Both the position numbers and the translations under genes were made by a program. The notes below the pieces were generated by a model, which had not been told where the DNA came from, made no database searches, and was given only the letters and a program-made list of their open reading frames with translations. From Tolypothrix sp. PCC 7910 (GTDB lineage Bacteria > Cyanobacteriota > Cyanobacteriia > Cyanobacteriales > Nostocaceae): a stretch of 64,000 bases of DNA. The DNA is taken from contig NZ_CP050440.1 in NCBI RefSeq assembly GCF_011769525.1, forward strand, positions 7,674,001 through 7,738,000, given 5' to 3'. This document shows positions 1 through 8,655 of this stretch, in pieces (positions within the stretch are counted from its first letter, which is position 1; each line of letters opens with the position of its first letter).

Positions 1-3000
1 AATCAACCTCTACAATTTGCTAGAAATAATAGCATACATCACTTCTCTACAATTACCGCAACCCTAATTATTTCGATAGTTGCAGCTGTGTCTGGTCTAC
101 CAAAAATCTACAGTGCTGTAGCACAAACACCAAATACGGGTAAAGTCAGCCCAGCGCCAAACCGTAAGGCTGAAGCTGATAAGCTTGTGGAAACAGGAAC
201 TAAGCAACTTGATGAACATCAATATCAAGCTGCTTTGCAATCTTTTCAACAAGCACTGACTATTTATAGAGAAATTCAAGACCGCCGAGGAGAAGGTAAA
301 GCATTGCAAGGGTTAGGTAGTGCTTATGTTTTCTCGGATAAGAATGATCAAGGGATTGAGTATTCTCAGCAAAGTTTAGCAATTGCCAGAAAAATTAAAG
401 ACCTGGTAATAGAAGGAAAATCTTTAAGTATTTTAGGCGTAGCCTACAAATCGTTAAAAGATTATACTAAATCTCTAGATTACCAACAGCAAGCGCTAGT
501 CATTGCTAGACAAACTAAAAATGGTGAACTAGAAGTAGATATTCTGCGACGGTTTGGGCATATTTACTATGCTCAAGAGAATTACCAAAAAGCAAATGAC
601 TACTATCAGCAAAGTTACACAGTTGCAGAACAGATTCATAAACCTGAATTAAAAATTCTTGCACTAAACAGTTTGGCAGATAGCTATAAATCACTAAACA
701 ACTACCAGAAAGCTATTGAATACTATCAGCACAGCTTAGTAGTTGCACAGCAAATTAGCAATGGTTACTTAACAGCTTCTATCCTATTTGGTTTAGGTGA
801 TTGTTATAACTCACTCAAAGATTATCAAAATGCAATCATCTACTATCAGCAAGCTATCAAAATTTCTCAAGCAATTAATCGGCGTGATGCTCAGTCATAT
901 ACTCTTCGGGCTATAGGTAATATTTACTATAATTCTCTCAAGGATTATCAAAAAGCCATTGATTATTATCAGCAAACTTTAGCGATCGCCAAAGAAATTA
1001 AAAATAGTGAATATCAATCTATCAGCCTGCAAGATATTGGTGATGTTTACAACTATAAGCTCAAAAATTACCAGCAAGCAATTAATTATTACCAACAAGC
1101 ATTAGTACCTACGCGAGAGATAAAAAATAAGGATAGGGAATCCAGTATTTTATATAACATTGGCAAAGCTTACCAGTCTTTGAAAGATACACCAAAAGCT
1201 TTAGATTACTTTCAACAGAATGCCAAAATTAATTTAGAAATCAACAAACTCAATTGTGAATCACTCGATATTTATTCTCTTGGTGCAGCTTATGCAGAGT
1301 TAGAAGAATATACTAAGGCAATTGATTATTATAACCAAGCATTAGTAATTGAGCGAAAAAGTAACAAGCGTGATTGTGAGTTAAGTATTCTAAAATCTCT
1401 GGGTGACACCTATAATTCTCTTAAAGATTATCAAAAAGTAATTACTAATGCTCAACAGGCTTTGATAATTGCTAGAGAAATTAAAGACCGGGGAAGTGAA
1501 TTTAAAATATTAGCTTACGGTTTGGGGAGGACATATAATTTCCTACAGGAATATGTTAAAGCAGTTGATTATTATCAGCAGAGTGTTGCTATAGTTCGCG
1601 AACTGAAAAAGCGCGATCAAGAGTCTGATTTATTGAATGATATCGGTAGTATTTACCATGATTCTCTCAAAGATTACCCAAAAGCTATTGAATATGACCA
1701 GCAAGCGCTAGCTGTTGCTCAAGAAATTAAAAATCGACCAGCACAACTCACATCTTTGAGAGGTCTGGGTCTCGCTAATTATAATTTACAGAAATACCAA
1801 AAAGCAATTGAATACTATCAGCAAGCACTAGCTATTGCTCAAGAAATCCCAGATGTCAAAAATCAAGCGCTACTGCTGATAAATTTAGGTCAGGCTTTTA
1901 ATAAAGCTCAAGAGGAAGCTAAAGCAATTAATTACTATCAGCAAGCTATTAAAATAGTGAGGGATAGCAAAGACCGAGATTTAGAAGAACGTACCCTAAT
2001 GCAAGTGGGAGCGGATTATTTTTTACAGGGAAACTTACCTCAAAGCATTGAATACAATCAGCAAGGCCTAGTAATAGCAAGGGAAACTAAAAATCGTGAT
2101 GATGAGGGTAAGATTTTAATGCTTTTAGGTAGTGCCTACGGCTACATGGGTAATTTACCAAAGGGACTTGAGCTACTTCAGCAAGCATTATCTATTACTA
2201 AAGGAACTAAATTTGAAGGTTATGTTTTGGGAAATATTGCTTATATTTATATGGGACAGGGAGATTATCTCAAAGCCATTGACTTGAGTCAGAAATCCTT
2301 AGCAATTGCTAGAGGAGAAAATCCCTCAAAAAATGGACAGATCATTAAAGATCCTGATTTGGAAGGGTTGGCATTATTTGTTTTAGGTAATACTTACTCT
2401 ATAAAAGAAGATTATCAAAAAGCCATTGAGTTTCTACAACAAAGCTTGGCTATGGTGCGAGAGAGTAAAAACCGTTTTTTAGAATCGCAGGTTTTGGGTG
2501 CTTTAAGTCTTGCATATATAGATCTCCAAGAGTATGCGAAAGCAATTGATGTTGCCAAACAGGGTTTAGCTATTGCTCAAGAAATTAAAAATCCAATAGC
2601 AGATGTAGTGTCCTCCTTTCCGCTAGGTATTATTTACAATAATTTAGGAGACTATCAACAAGCAATTTCCTTTTACCAACAAACGCTGACCAGTGCGCGC
2701 AAAACGCAAAATCATTTAGCTGAAGGTGTTGCGCTGCTAGCGTTAGGCGGTATTTATGATAACCAAGGAAATTCTCAAAAAGCACTTGAATTGGTGCAAC
2801 AAGCAGCAACAGCATTTGAGGAAAGTAAAAGTCCTTTGTTAAAATCTGTGGCGCTAATAAATTTAAGTGGTGTTGATGAAAGCGTAAAAGATTATCCAAA
2901 AGCTATTGCTACAGCCCAAGAAGCATTGACTATTGCGAGACAGCTAAAAGAGCGATCGCTAGAATATAGTGCTTTAAATCAACTTGGTTATATTTACCGC

Positions 3001-4740
3001 AAATCAGGGCAAATTCAACAGGCGATATCCCTATATGAAGAAGCACTGAAAACAAATCCCACTCCCAATATTCCAGGGAGTGGTAGTGGTGCTTATACAG
3101 GTTTAGCTCGTGCTTATCGCAGTTTAAATCAGCCACCGAAGGCTATTGAATATTATCAAAAAGCTGTTCGTGGAATAGAGGAAGTGCGACAAAAAATTCA
3201 AGGATTACCTCCACAGTTGCAAACATCCTTCCTAGAAGCTGGTGCTAAAGGTGAAACTGGAGCAGATATCTATCGCGAGTTTGCTGACTTGTTACTTTCC
3301 CAAGGTAAGACAGCTGAAGCACAGCAGGTTTTAGATTTGCTCAAACTGCAAGAGTTAAAAGATTTTCTACATATTAGCCAGAAAAATACATCACCACAAA
3401 AACCTACCAACCCCAATACAAATGCGATTCTGGAGAAAGCAGTAGCCTTGGGTAAGGAGTTAGACTCACTAGAAAAAATTCAACCTGCAAGTAAAAGAAC
3501 AACTAGCCAACAACAGCGAATTGTCGAATTGCGGAAATTACAAACAGATATTCGCAAACAGTTTGGTGAATTTCTCAAAGATCCAGAAGTAGAAAAATTG
3601 GTAGCAGAGTTACAACAAAGCACCGGAGGAGAAAATATCAACTTAGAAACCCAGGTAAAAACCATTCAAGATAGTTTACAAAGATTGGGTCAGGATGCAG
3701 TAATTCTTTATCCATTAGTTCTTCAAGACCGATTAGAACTAGTTTTAGCAACTCCTTATGCTCCTCCTATCCATCGCACAGTTGCAGTAACACAAGAACA
3801 ACTCAACAAATTTATTGAGAAATATCGCCGCGATTTACAAACTCCTACTACTAATCCGAAAGCTGCTGCTAGTCAATTATATGAATGGTTGATTAAACCT
3901 ATAGAAAAAGATTTAGTTGCAGCTAAAACTAAAACTATTGTTTACGCCCCTGATGGTAAACTGCGTTATATTCCTTTAGCGGCTTTATATGATGGTAAAC
4001 AATGGTTAGTACAACGCTTCCGCATCAATAATATTACTGCTCTGAGTTTGACCAATTTTACTACTAAACCACAATCACAATTGCAAGTTTTAGCAGCAGC
4101 GTTTGCTAATGCTCAACGTAGTGTCAATGTGAAAGTTGCTAACCAAGATTTTAACTTTCAAGGGTTACAATTTGCTGGTCGAGAGGTAAATGAAATAGCA
4201 GCGACAATTAATAATACTAAAAAAGTGGTTGATGACCAATTTAACCCAGATATTGTTTACTCAATGAATGACTACAACATTGTACATTTGGCAACTCATG
4301 CAGCTTTTGTTGCTGGTCAGCCGGAGGATTCATTCATTTTGTTTGGCAATGGTAAATATGCTACTTTGCGCGATGTGCAAAACTGGAACTTACCCCATGT
4401 AGACTTATTTGTACTGAGTGCTTGCGAAACTGGCTTAGGTGATAAATTAGGTGATGGCAAAGAGATTTTGGGCTTTGGCTACCAAATTCAAAGAACAGGC
4501 GCTAGAGCTGCGATCGCTAGTTTATGGTCTGTTGATGATGGTGGTACCCAAACTTTAATGAATAATTTTTATTCTGCATTGAAAAAGCCCAACACAACGA
4601 AAGCAGAAGCCTTGCAAGCGGCGCAAATAGCTTTAATTACTGGGAATTATCAGACTTCAGGTAAACAGCAAGATGGTGCGGATAATTTCAGCCATCCTTA
4701 TTATTGGGCACCGTTTATTCTCATTGGCAACGGATTATGA
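1..4740 (+). CDS. TPR-repeat protein with C-terminal CHAT (caspase-like) protease domain, 5' end outside window
   Basis: The frame is open from base 1 to the stop at 4738-4740 (1579 residues in window), so the gene starts upstream. The first in-window start, a GTG at 88, falls just after a hydrophobic stretch that looks like a signal or membrane segment (about residues 18-38), so it is unlikely to be the true start. Residues ~60-1060 are about 24 tetratricopeptide units of ~40 residues, each carrying a DYQKAIDYYQQ-like core. Residues ~1240-1579 form a CHAT domain. Its expected His-Cys dyad is present: His1433 in HLATHA (bases 4297-4299) and Cys1475 in SACETG (4423-4425). CHAT domains are caspase/separase-fold proteases and TPRs usually bind partners, so this is probably a protein-sensing protease at or outside the membrane. 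Its substrate cannot be read from sequence. It is convergent with purN. Confidence 0.93.
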   Translation, partial: NQPLQFARNNSIHHFSTITATLIISIVAAVSGLPKIYSAVAQTPNTGKVSPAPNRKAEADKLVETGTKQLDEHQYQAALQSFQQALTIYREIQDRRGEGKALQGLGSAYVFSDKNDQGIEYSQQSLAIARKIKDLVIEGKSLSILGVAYKSLKDYTKSLDYQQQALVIARQTKNGELEVDILRRFGHIYYAQENYQKANDYYQQSYTVAEQIHKPELKILALNSLADSYKSLNNYQKAIEYYQHSLVVAQQISNGYLTASILFGLGDCYNSLKDYQNAIIYYQQAIKISQAINRRDAQSYTLRAIGNIYYNSLKDYQKAIDYYQQTLAIAKEIKNSEYQSISLQDIGDVYNYKLKNYQQAINYYQQALVPTREIKNKDRESSILYNIGKAYQSLKDTPKALDYFQQNAKINLEINKLNCESLDIYSLGAAYAELEEYTKAIDYYNQALVIERKSNKRDCELSILKSLGDTYNSLKDYQKVITNAQQALIIAREIKDRGSEFKILAYGLGRTYNFLQEYVKAVDYYQQSVAIVRELKKRDQESDLLNDIGSIYHDSLKDYPKAIEYDQQALAVAQEIKNRPAQLTSLRGLGLANYNLQKYQKAIEYYQQALAIAQEIPDVKNQALLLINLGQAFNKAQEEAKAINYYQQAIKIVRDSKDRDLEERTLMQVGADYFLQGNLPQSIEYNQQGLVIARETKNRDDEGKILMLLGSAYGYMGNLPKGLELLQQALSITKGTKFEGYVLGNIAYIYMGQGDYLKAIDLSQKSLAIARGENPSKNGQIIKDPDLEGLALFVLGNTYSIKEDYQKAIEFLQQSLAMVRESKNRFLESQVLGALSLAYIDLQEYAKAIDVAKQGLAIAQEIKNPIADVVSSFPLGIIYNNLGDYQQAISFYQQTLTSARKTQNHLAEGVALLALGGIYDNQGNSQKALELVQQAATAFEESKSPLLKSVALINLSGVDESVKDYPKAIATAQEALTIARQLKERSLEYSALNQLGYIYRKSGQIQQAISLYEEALKTNPTPNIPGSGSGAYTGLARAYRSLNQPPKAIEYYQKAVRGIEEVRQKIQGLPPQLQTSFLEAGAKGETGADIYREFADLLLSQGKTAEAQQVLDLLKLQELKDFLHISQKNTSPQKPTNPNTNAILEKAVALGKELDSLEKIQPASKRTTSQQQRIVELRKLQTDIRKQFGEFLKDPEVEKLVAELQQSTGGENINLETQVKTIQDSLQRLGQDAVILYPLVLQDRLELVLATPYAPPIHRTVAVTQEQLNKFIEKYRRDLQTPTTNPKAAASQLYEWLIKPIEKDLVAAKTKTIVYAPDGKLRYIPLAALYDGKQWLVQRFRINNITALSLTNFTTKPQSQLQVLAAAFANAQRSVNVKVANQDFNFQGLQFAGREVNEIAATINNTKKVVDDQFNPDIVYSMNDYNIVHLATHAAFVAGQPEDSFILFGNGKYATLRDVQNWNLPHVDLFVLSACETGLGDKLGDGKEILGFGYQIQRTGARAAIASLWSVDDGGTQTLMNNFYSALKKPNTTKAEALQAAQIALITGNYQTSGKQQDGADNFSHPYYWAPFILIGNGL

Positions 4741-4769
4741 TATTAAGTCGGGATTTTAAGACTTGTTCG

Positions 4770-4812
4770 GTCAGGAAAAAAGGGAAGAGGAACAACTCCC
4801 CTTTCTCCTGAC
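4770..4812. terminator. Hairpin between convergent TPR-CHAT and purN genes
   Basis: The arms gtcaggaaaaaaggg and ccctttctcctgac pair with one mismatch around a short loop. The hairpin lies 30 bases after the CHAT stop and 14 bases before the purN stop, so it could end transcription from both sides. Confidence 0.6.
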
Positions 4813-4825
4813 AAACAATTATTGT

Positions 4826-5500
4826 TTAAGCATGATTGAGGATGAGCGATCGCCTTTGTGCGGCTAGGGCGATCGCCTGTGGTAAAATTCGATGTTCCTC
4901 TACTTGAATTCTGGCATGGAGCGTTTCAGCGGTATCATCTGCTAACACTGGTACTGCTGCTTGGATGATAATGGGGCCGCTATCTACTTCCAAACATACT
5001 AAATGCACCGTACAACCAGTAATTTTTACCCCAGCGGCTAAGGCTTGTTCTACCGCATGAATACCCTTGAAACTTGGTAGCAAGCTGGGATGAATATTAA
5101 TAATTCTGTCAGGAAAAGCATCAATTAATACTGGTGTTAATAGCCGCATCCACCCTGCTAAAATTACCCAATCTACATCGTACTGCTGTAAGGTCTGTAC
5201 AATTTGCCCATCAAACTTTTGTCGATTTTTGTAATCGCGGTGATTCAACAATACCGCCTCTACACCCCAATTTGCCGCCCGCACAGCAGCTTTAGCATCA
5301 GGGTTATTGTAAATTAAAACTTGAATTTGGGCGTTTAGCTGTCCCGATGCAATAGCTTGTGCTACCGCCTCAAAATTGCTGCCATTTCCTGAGGCGAGAA
5401 GACCTAATTTTAAAGGAGTGCTGGTTTTTAAGGCATCAATGGAAATGTTGGGCGAAATTAAACTAGTCGTAGCAGTATCGATTGTAGAATTATGACTCAT
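4826..5500 (-). CDS. purN: Phosphoribosylglycinamide formyltransferase (GART), de novo purine synthesis
   Basis: This 224-residue protein matches the formyltetrahydrofolate-dependent GAR transformylase family, which converts GAR to formyl-GAR in step 3 of IMP synthesis. Residues ~32-43 hold the N-terminal phosphate loop (LGLLASGNGSNF). The catalytic Asn-His pair is in INIHPSLLPSF, and the later Asp is in VDSGPII. It is about 25 residues longer than most PurN proteins because of an N-terminal extension before the Rossmann core. Its ATG overlaps the stop of the upstream secreted-protein gene in an ATGA junction (5497-5500), implying translational coupling. The functional link between those two genes is unclear. 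Confidence 0.95.
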   Translation of the reverse strand: MSHNSTIDTATTSLISPNISIDALKTSTPLKLGLLASGNGSNFEAVAQAIASGQLNAQIQVLIYNNPDAKAAVRAANWGVEAVLLNHRDYKNRQKFDGQIVQTLQQYDVDWVILAGWMRLLTPVLIDAFPDRIINIHPSLLPSFKGIHAVEQALAAGVKITGCTVHLVCLEVDSGPIIIQAAVPVLADDTAETLHARIQVEEHRILPQAIALAAQRRSLILNHA

Positions 5501-6081
5501 AATTGCGGGTTAATAAACTTGGTATTCTCCGGTAGCTTCGTGGTATCAGAAACTTTTGTGAATAAGGTTGCTGTCGGAGAGAAAGCTGTCGGTCGTGGTT
5601 TACCAGGGTCGGTATTATCTAATTGCAGTCGTAATTGACCATCAGCTGTAAATTCAAAAATTGTCAGGACTGGTTGTTTTTCTTTAGAGACTATGATAGT
5701 CAAATGCATTGGTTGTGCTGTCGGGTTAATTTGATACTGAAATTCCACAGCTACAGGAGTTTTTGTATCAGGCGACAGAACATATAATTTACCATCTGGT
5801 GAGAACATAAAAGTTAGCGTCACAGGTGATGAAGGGTCTTTAGTTTGCCATTCACCAATTAATTTTTGAGCAATGGTGTTTGTAGACTGTTCTGTAGGCG
5901 CTGGATTAGGGATTGGTGTTGGTATCGCCTGATTTGTAGGTGCTGGATTAGGAATTGGAACTTTTGCAGGTTGAGCCAGCACAACTGTATTCAGTGTCAT
6001 TGATAATGCTATAAGTACGCTAGAGGTCAGCCTTGTGCTGGCGATCACAAATTTGCCAAAGTAGGGGAAAATGTGAGGCAT
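5497..6081 (-). CDS. Secreted protein with Pro-rich linker and conserved beta-rich domain, unknown function
   Basis: A 194-residue protein with a signal peptide (residues 1-~36, hydrophobic core IALSMTLNTVVLA, likely cleavage after VLA). Next comes a proline/alanine/threonine linker containing the repeated block IPNPAPT (residues ~42-66), then a compact domain starting near LIGEWQTKDPSSPVTLTF and ending near TATLF. The C-terminal domain looks like a type I remember from several cyanobacterial secreted proteins, but I cannot give it a function. It is the first gene of a two-gene unit with purN (ATGA overlap) and diverges from the sugar permease gene. Confidence 0.75.
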   Translation of the reverse strand: MPHIFPYFGKFVIASTRLTSSVLIALSMTLNTVVLAQPAKVPIPNPAPTNQAIPTPIPNPAPTEQSTNTIAQKLIGEWQTKDPSSPVTLTFMFSPDGKLYVLSPDTKTPVAVEFQYQINPTAQPMHLTIIVSKEKQPVLTIFEFTADGQLRLQLDNTDPGKPRPTAFSPTATLFTKVSDTTKLPENTKFINPQL

Positions 6082-6167
6082 TCGTTTGAGCCAAATAGAA
6101 TTGACAGGATCTTAGCAGTACCTCTGCGTCGAATCACACCCTACCGCATTCAACAGCCAAAACCGCT

Positions 6168-7055
6168 ATGAAAACATCCCGTTCCTCTCAGATGCAACTG
6201 CTAGATAATGATACAGTTGCCGCCTGGGTTTTTCTTACACCCGCACTGATCTTACTAGGTCTGTTTATCATTTGGCCGATCGCCTATTTGTTTTATCTTA
6301 GTTTTACTGCCGGTAGTTTTACCTCAAAAGGCACTTATCTTGTCGGCTTCAAAAATTATTGGCGCTTGCTGTTCAATTCCGATTTTTGGCAAGTTTTATT
6401 GAATACCGCTTATTTTACGATTGCTACGGTGATTCCCAGTTTAGTGATTCCCCTAGTCCTAGCAGTACTATTAAACCGTTCTTTGGCTTTGCGAGGTCTC
6501 ATCCGCAGTGCCTATTTTCTACCTTCAATTATTTCTCTTGTAGCCGCTGGGTTAGGATTTCGCTGGCTATTTCAAACCACTGGCCCCGTTAACGGATTTT
6601 TAAATATATTTGGTATTCCATCGATTCCTTGGCTAGGGGATACATTTTGGGCTATGCCAGTACTGATTTTATTGAGTATTTGGAAACAACTCGGCTTTAA
6701 TATGGTGGTGTTTTTAGCAGGGTTACAAGCCATTCCCCCCAGCCGTTACGAAGCTGCGGAATTGGATGGTGCAAATGGCTGGCAACAATTTTGGCATATC
6801 ACCCTCCCCGGATTGCGCCCGACTTTAATATTTGCCATTGTTACCACAGCTATTTTTAGCTTGCGGAGCTTTGAGCAAGTTTACGTGATTACAGGCGGCG
6901 GGCCTTTAAATTCGACGAATTTGCTAGTTTATTACATTTACCAAGAAGCTTTTGGTCAATTTGATTTTGGTTATGCAGCCGCAGCCGCAACGGTGTTATT
7001 AGCAGTAACTCTAGTTTTGGTGTATTTACAATTGCGAACTTGGGGAGAGGAGTAG
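6168..7055 (+). CDS. Sugar ABC transporter permease, MalF/UgpA type
   Basis: This 295-residue protein has six predicted membrane segments and a binding-protein-dependent permease domain. The EAA cytoplasmic loop that docks the ATPase is clear at residues ~198-218 (EAAELDGANGW, then ITLPGLRPT). MalF/UgpA-type permeases work as heterodimers with a MalG/UgpE partner, a substrate-binding protein and an ATPase. None of these lies nearby, so this is an orphan permease gene whose partners must be elsewhere. The substrate is most likely a sugar or glycerol-phosphate-type solute, by family only. The start is the ATG at 6168. Confidence 0.88.
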   Translation: MKTSRSSQMQLLDNDTVAAWVFLTPALILLGLFIIWPIAYLFYLSFTAGSFTSKGTYLVGFKNYWRLLFNSDFWQVLLNTAYFTIATVIPSLVIPLVLAVLLNRSLALRGLIRSAYFLPSIISLVAAGLGFRWLFQTTGPVNGFLNIFGIPSIPWLGDTFWAMPVLILLSIWKQLGFNMVVFLAGLQAIPPSRYEAAELDGANGWQQFWHITLPGLRPTLIFAIVTTAIFSLRSFEQVYVITGGGPLNSTNLLVYYIYQEAFGQFDFGYAAAAATVLLAVTLVLVYLQLRTWGEE

Positions 7056-7061
7056 GTATTG

Positions 7062-7132
7062 GTAATGGGTAATTGGTAATTGGTTTTTCTCTCTGTCTCC
7101 CTATGCCCTATGCCCTATGCCCTATGCCCCAT
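7062..7132. repeat. Heptanucleotide tandem repeats (STRR type)
   Basis: Two short arrays with a 7-base period: a ggtaatt-like set at 7062-7084 and a ccctatg-like set (about four copies) at 7100-7129. They fill most of the gap after the permease gene. Short tandem heptamers are a known feature of heterocystous cyanobacterial genomes. Confidence 0.75.
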
Positions 7133-7226
7133 ATAAAACACAAGTTGATACAGCTGACAATCTGTCCCAGGATGTGTATCCTAGTTGAGGATTATTAACT
7201 TACTGCAATATTTAACGCATCTTGAT

Positions 7227-7466
7227 ATGGATAGAAAAACTAAACGCCTTTTAATGCTGGTTGTTTTCTGTAGTTTAAGTGGTGTCATTTTAGGAGGCAC
7301 TACCAGCTGGGCAGAAAGTACTATGTGTTTGGAAGCCAAGACAGTTACTAGTGACTGCTTGACTCAAGACCCTATACAAAAAACTATACAAGGAATGAGC
7401 ACTGGTTTAGTAGCCGGTGCGGGAGCAGCTTTTGGCGTGGCTTGGCAGTTACGTCAACAAGACTAA
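7227..7466 (+). CDS. Small secreted or membrane-anchored protein, unknown function
   Basis: From the ATG at 7227 this encodes 79 residues. A TTG at 7185 would add 14 residues ahead of the signal sequence and is less likely. The N-terminus is a clear signal peptide (MDRKTKRLLMLVVF, then SWAES). The mature part has two cysteines (near MCLEAKT and DCLTQ) that could form a disulfide, and a glycine/alanine-rich segment (GLVAGAGAAFGVAW) that could insert in a membrane. I do not recognise the family. A strong hairpin follows, supporting a monocistronic gene. Confidence 0.6.
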   Translation: MDRKTKRLLMLVVFCSLSGVILGGTTSWAESTMCLEAKTVTSDCLTQDPIQKTIQGMSTGLVAGAGAAFGVAWQLRQQD

Positions 7467-7500
7467 ACAATTCGTAATTGATAATTCGTAATTCGTAGTT

Positions 7501-7544
7501 AAAGCGGCTATTTTGCGATTGATTATCCCAAAATAGCCGTTTTA
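7501..7544. terminator. Hairpin terminator between convergent genes
   Basis: Perfect 11-base arms, cggctattttg (7505-7515) and caaaatagccg (7529-7539), are followed by tttt. It lies 38 bases after the small secreted-protein gene and 55 bases before the stop of the convergent GDYXXLXY gene. Confidence 0.75.
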
Positions 7545-7593
7545 CATATACAAGGGTGTGTTATGCCGTAGGCTAACGCACCTTAAATACTAA

Positions 7594-8352
7594 TTATTCA
7601 AAACGATAGTTGCGATCGCGCACCCATAAACTAATGGGTACGGCATTACCTTGAGGATCGACTTTGACTTTGACTACTATTGGTTGTCGTCTTCCTTCTC
7701 GAGAGTCTAAAGCGCGGGAAATGTCTCTACTAATCCGTTCCCGCTGTTCCTCTGGAATGTAGTATGTCTCTACACCATAATTGACAACGCCATCCCGATA
7801 TACGCCTTTTAAGGCGACCTGATCGTTTGCTAGGTTTGTGGGTCGTCTTCCGCTAACTCTTATTGGCCTCCAAGCAGACGGAACACCACGACCAGAAAAT
7901 TCTCTCTCTTCCAGAGTTACATACAAATTGGTTCCGTCTGCCAATTGTCTATTTCTACCCCTATTTTGCCTTAGCAACTCCTGCCAGCCAGGTAGTCTTC
8001 TCAAAGTTGCAATCCGGGAGATGTTATAGTCTAAATTGATGGCGTAGTTTTGCCGCACATCATCAGGATCTACAGACGCACTTTGCAAAATTACTGTTTT
8101 GCCTGCAACGTCTGTGTAAACAGCTTGAGTGGGTACTGCCATAATCAACCCTGTTTGAATTAACAGGGGAACCAGTAGCCGCCAAAAAGGTAAGGGCTGG
8201 TTTGCTTGTTGTTCAGTAGCAATCAAATAATCCCGAAAAGTCAGCTTTCCAGAAAATTCAGCTTCGGGAGACCAGCTTTGATTAGATTTATTCGATGATT
8301 TATTTGATTCAGAACCGCTGGATTTATTGGATTCAGAGGCATTACTTTTCAT
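7594..8352 (-). CDS. GDYXXLXY-type membrane-anchored protein, partner of a DUF2157 protein
   Basis: A 252-residue protein with a low-complexity Ser/Asn/Lys-rich N-terminus (residues ~1-30), one membrane segment (~58-80) and an extracytoplasmic domain. LDYNISRIATL near residue 107 resembles the GDYXXLXY family motif, with the leading Gly replaced. Proteins of this family commonly sit beside DUF2157 membrane proteins, as here (next gene upstream on the same strand, 303 bases away). The biochemical role of the pair is unknown. The assignment rests on this motif and the neighbour. Confidence 0.65.
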   Translation of the reverse strand: MKSNASESNKSSGSESNKSSNKSNQSWSPEAEFSGKLTFRDYLIATEQQANQPLPFWRLLVPLLIQTGLIMAVPTQAVYTDVAGKTVILQSASVDPDDVRQNYAINLDYNISRIATLRRLPGWQELLRQNRGRNRQLADGTNLYVTLEEREFSGRGVPSAWRPIRVSGRRPTNLANDQVALKGVYRDGVVNYGVETYYIPEEQRERISRDISRALDSREGRRQPIVVKVKVDPQGNAVPISLWVRDRNYRFE

Positions 8353-8655
8353 GGGCGTAGTCCTGAAAGGAGAGGAAAATAACCGGGATTAGGACTTACG
8401 CAGAGACAGGCTAAGGGAATTTCAACTAAAAAAGATATTCCACCACTATGCCAGCAGAGAAAGCGGAGGAAGCAGAGGAGAAAGAATTTGTTCCTCTGAA
8501 GGTTGGATCATTTATTTTCCGAAAATCCCTAACTACTCAAATATTAGGAATACACAGAGATAACATTCTATCGAATTCTTCGTAATAAACAATTACGAAA
8601 TGTGAATAGGCTTAAATCTTTTACCAATGACAAAGGACAAAAGACAAATGACAAA
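8353..8655. other. Intergenic region with heptamer array
   Basis: This 303-base gap separates two same-strand membrane protein genes. It ends in four tandem heptamers (gacaaag, gacaaaa, gacaaat, gacaaat; 8629-8656) that run into the DUF2157 stop codon. I see no gene in it. Confidence 0.7.
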
